Assembly: GCA_017456945.1 (NCBI GenBank)
Contig: JAFTIK010000022.1
Coordinates: 1 to 6,982, forward strand
Reading direction: 5' to 3'
From: Clostridia bacterium
Lineage (GTDB): Bacteria; Bacillota_A; Clostridia; Christensenellales; Borkfalkiaceae
DNA length: 6,982 nt
Position numbers and translations under genes: made by a program
In this document: positions 6,696-6,982 of the stretch, one piece after another
How positions within the stretch are numbered: position 1 is the stretch's first letter
Layout: each line of letters begins with the position of its first letter
Notes under the pieces: model-generated
What the model was told of the DNA's origin: nothing
Databases searched by the model: none
What the model saw: the letters and a program-made list of their open reading frames with translations, nothing else

Positions 6696-6982
6696 CGGAA
6701 TTTATGGGTACGACCATCTGCGCCGTAAAGAAGAACGGAATGACGGCTATCGCAGGTGACGGGCAAGTAACCATGGGGCAGTCGGTAATATTTAAGAATA
6801 CTGCCAAAAAAGTAAGAAGAATTTATAACGGAAAGGTAATAGTAGGCTTTGCCGGCTCTGTTTCCGACGCGTTTACTCTTTCCGAACGTTTTGAAGAAAT
6901 GCTAAACAAATACTCTGGTAATCTTATGAGAAGCGCTGTAGAACTTGCAGAACTTTGGCGAAACGACAAGGTAGGCAGAAAA
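6692..6982 (+). CDS. hslV: ATP-dependent protease subunit HslV (ClpQ), N-terminal part
   Basis: The peptidase subunit of the HslUV (ClpYQ) protease: an N-terminal-nucleophile hydrolase that forms two stacked hexamers and degrades cytoplasmic proteins delivered by the ATPase HslU. Only the first 97 residues are in the window, about half of the usual length, and the frame is open at the edge. Diagnostic blocks are TTICAV (7-12), AIAGDGQVT (19-27), [17 protein letters not shown] (39-55) and [10 protein letters not shown] (59-68), followed by [14 protein letters not shown] (77-90). The likely catalytic lysine (K33 of the Escherichia coli enzyme) aligns with K40. The TTI that starts the mature E. 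coli protein is at residues 7-9 here, behind a five-residue MTEFMG-type extension, a layout also seen in B. subtilis CodW. The start overlaps the trmFO stop as ATGA. hslU is expected just downstream but is not visible. Confidence 0.96.
   Translation, partial: MTEFMGTTICAVKKNGMTAIAGDGQVTMGQSVIFKNTAKKVRRIYNGKVIVGFAGSVSDAFTLSERFEEMLNKYSGNLMRSAVELAELWRNDKVGRK

Noticed and set aside
1..6982. Search for an undescribed system, mobile element, CRISPR array or RNA gene.
   Set aside because: Nearly all bases are in well-known core genes with short junctions. No transposase, long inverted or regular direct repeats, tRNA-like cloverleaf or unexplained coding region was seen.

Overview
The window is chromosomal core-genome sequence of a moderately AT-rich low-GC Gram-positive bacterium, most likely an anaerobic clostridial-type Bacillota. 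The reasons are the gene order comM-dprA-topA-trmFO-hslV, the folate-dependent TrmFO enzyme, strong GGAGG-type ribosome binding sites and a ribosomal protein L19 gene with a structured leader. I cannot fix the genus from sequence alone. All genes lie on the + strand.

Layout. Bases 1-90 hold the end of a promoter (perfect -10 box) and a leader that folds into a two-part hairpin in front of rplS (91-438, ribosomal protein L19). A strong intrinsic terminator (450-484) closes that unit. A new sigma-A-type promoter (-35 at 533-538, -10 at 556-561) then drives a tightly packed operon: comM/yifB (614-2128), dprA (2132-3232), topA (3233-5386), trmFO (best start 5388, to 6695) and hslV (from 6692, cut by the window end). 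Gene gaps in the operon are 3, 0 and 1 bases, then a 4-base ATGA overlap. No stretch over 300 bases lacks a gene; the longest gap (439-613) holds the terminator and the operon promoter.

How the genes relate. ComM and DprA are both associated with uptake and recombination of incoming DNA: DprA loads RecA on single strands, and ComM is a branch-migration helicase in the bacteria where it has been studied. TopA relaxes negative supercoils. TrmFO methylates U54 of tRNA. HslV is the peptidase of the HslUV protease. The grouping is an old conserved neighbourhood rather than one pathway. In Bacillus subtilis the related string is dprA-topA-trmFO-xerC-hslV-hslU-codY; here xerC is absent between trmFO and hslV, and rbgA/rnhB-type genes that often follow rplS are absent too.

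I see no mobile element, CRISPR array, tRNA, rRNA or previously undescribed system. The points most worth a second look are the L19 leader structure, the uncertain N-terminal nucleophile of HslV, the altered motifs of DprA, and the lack of Shine-Dalgarno sites before dprA and trmFO.
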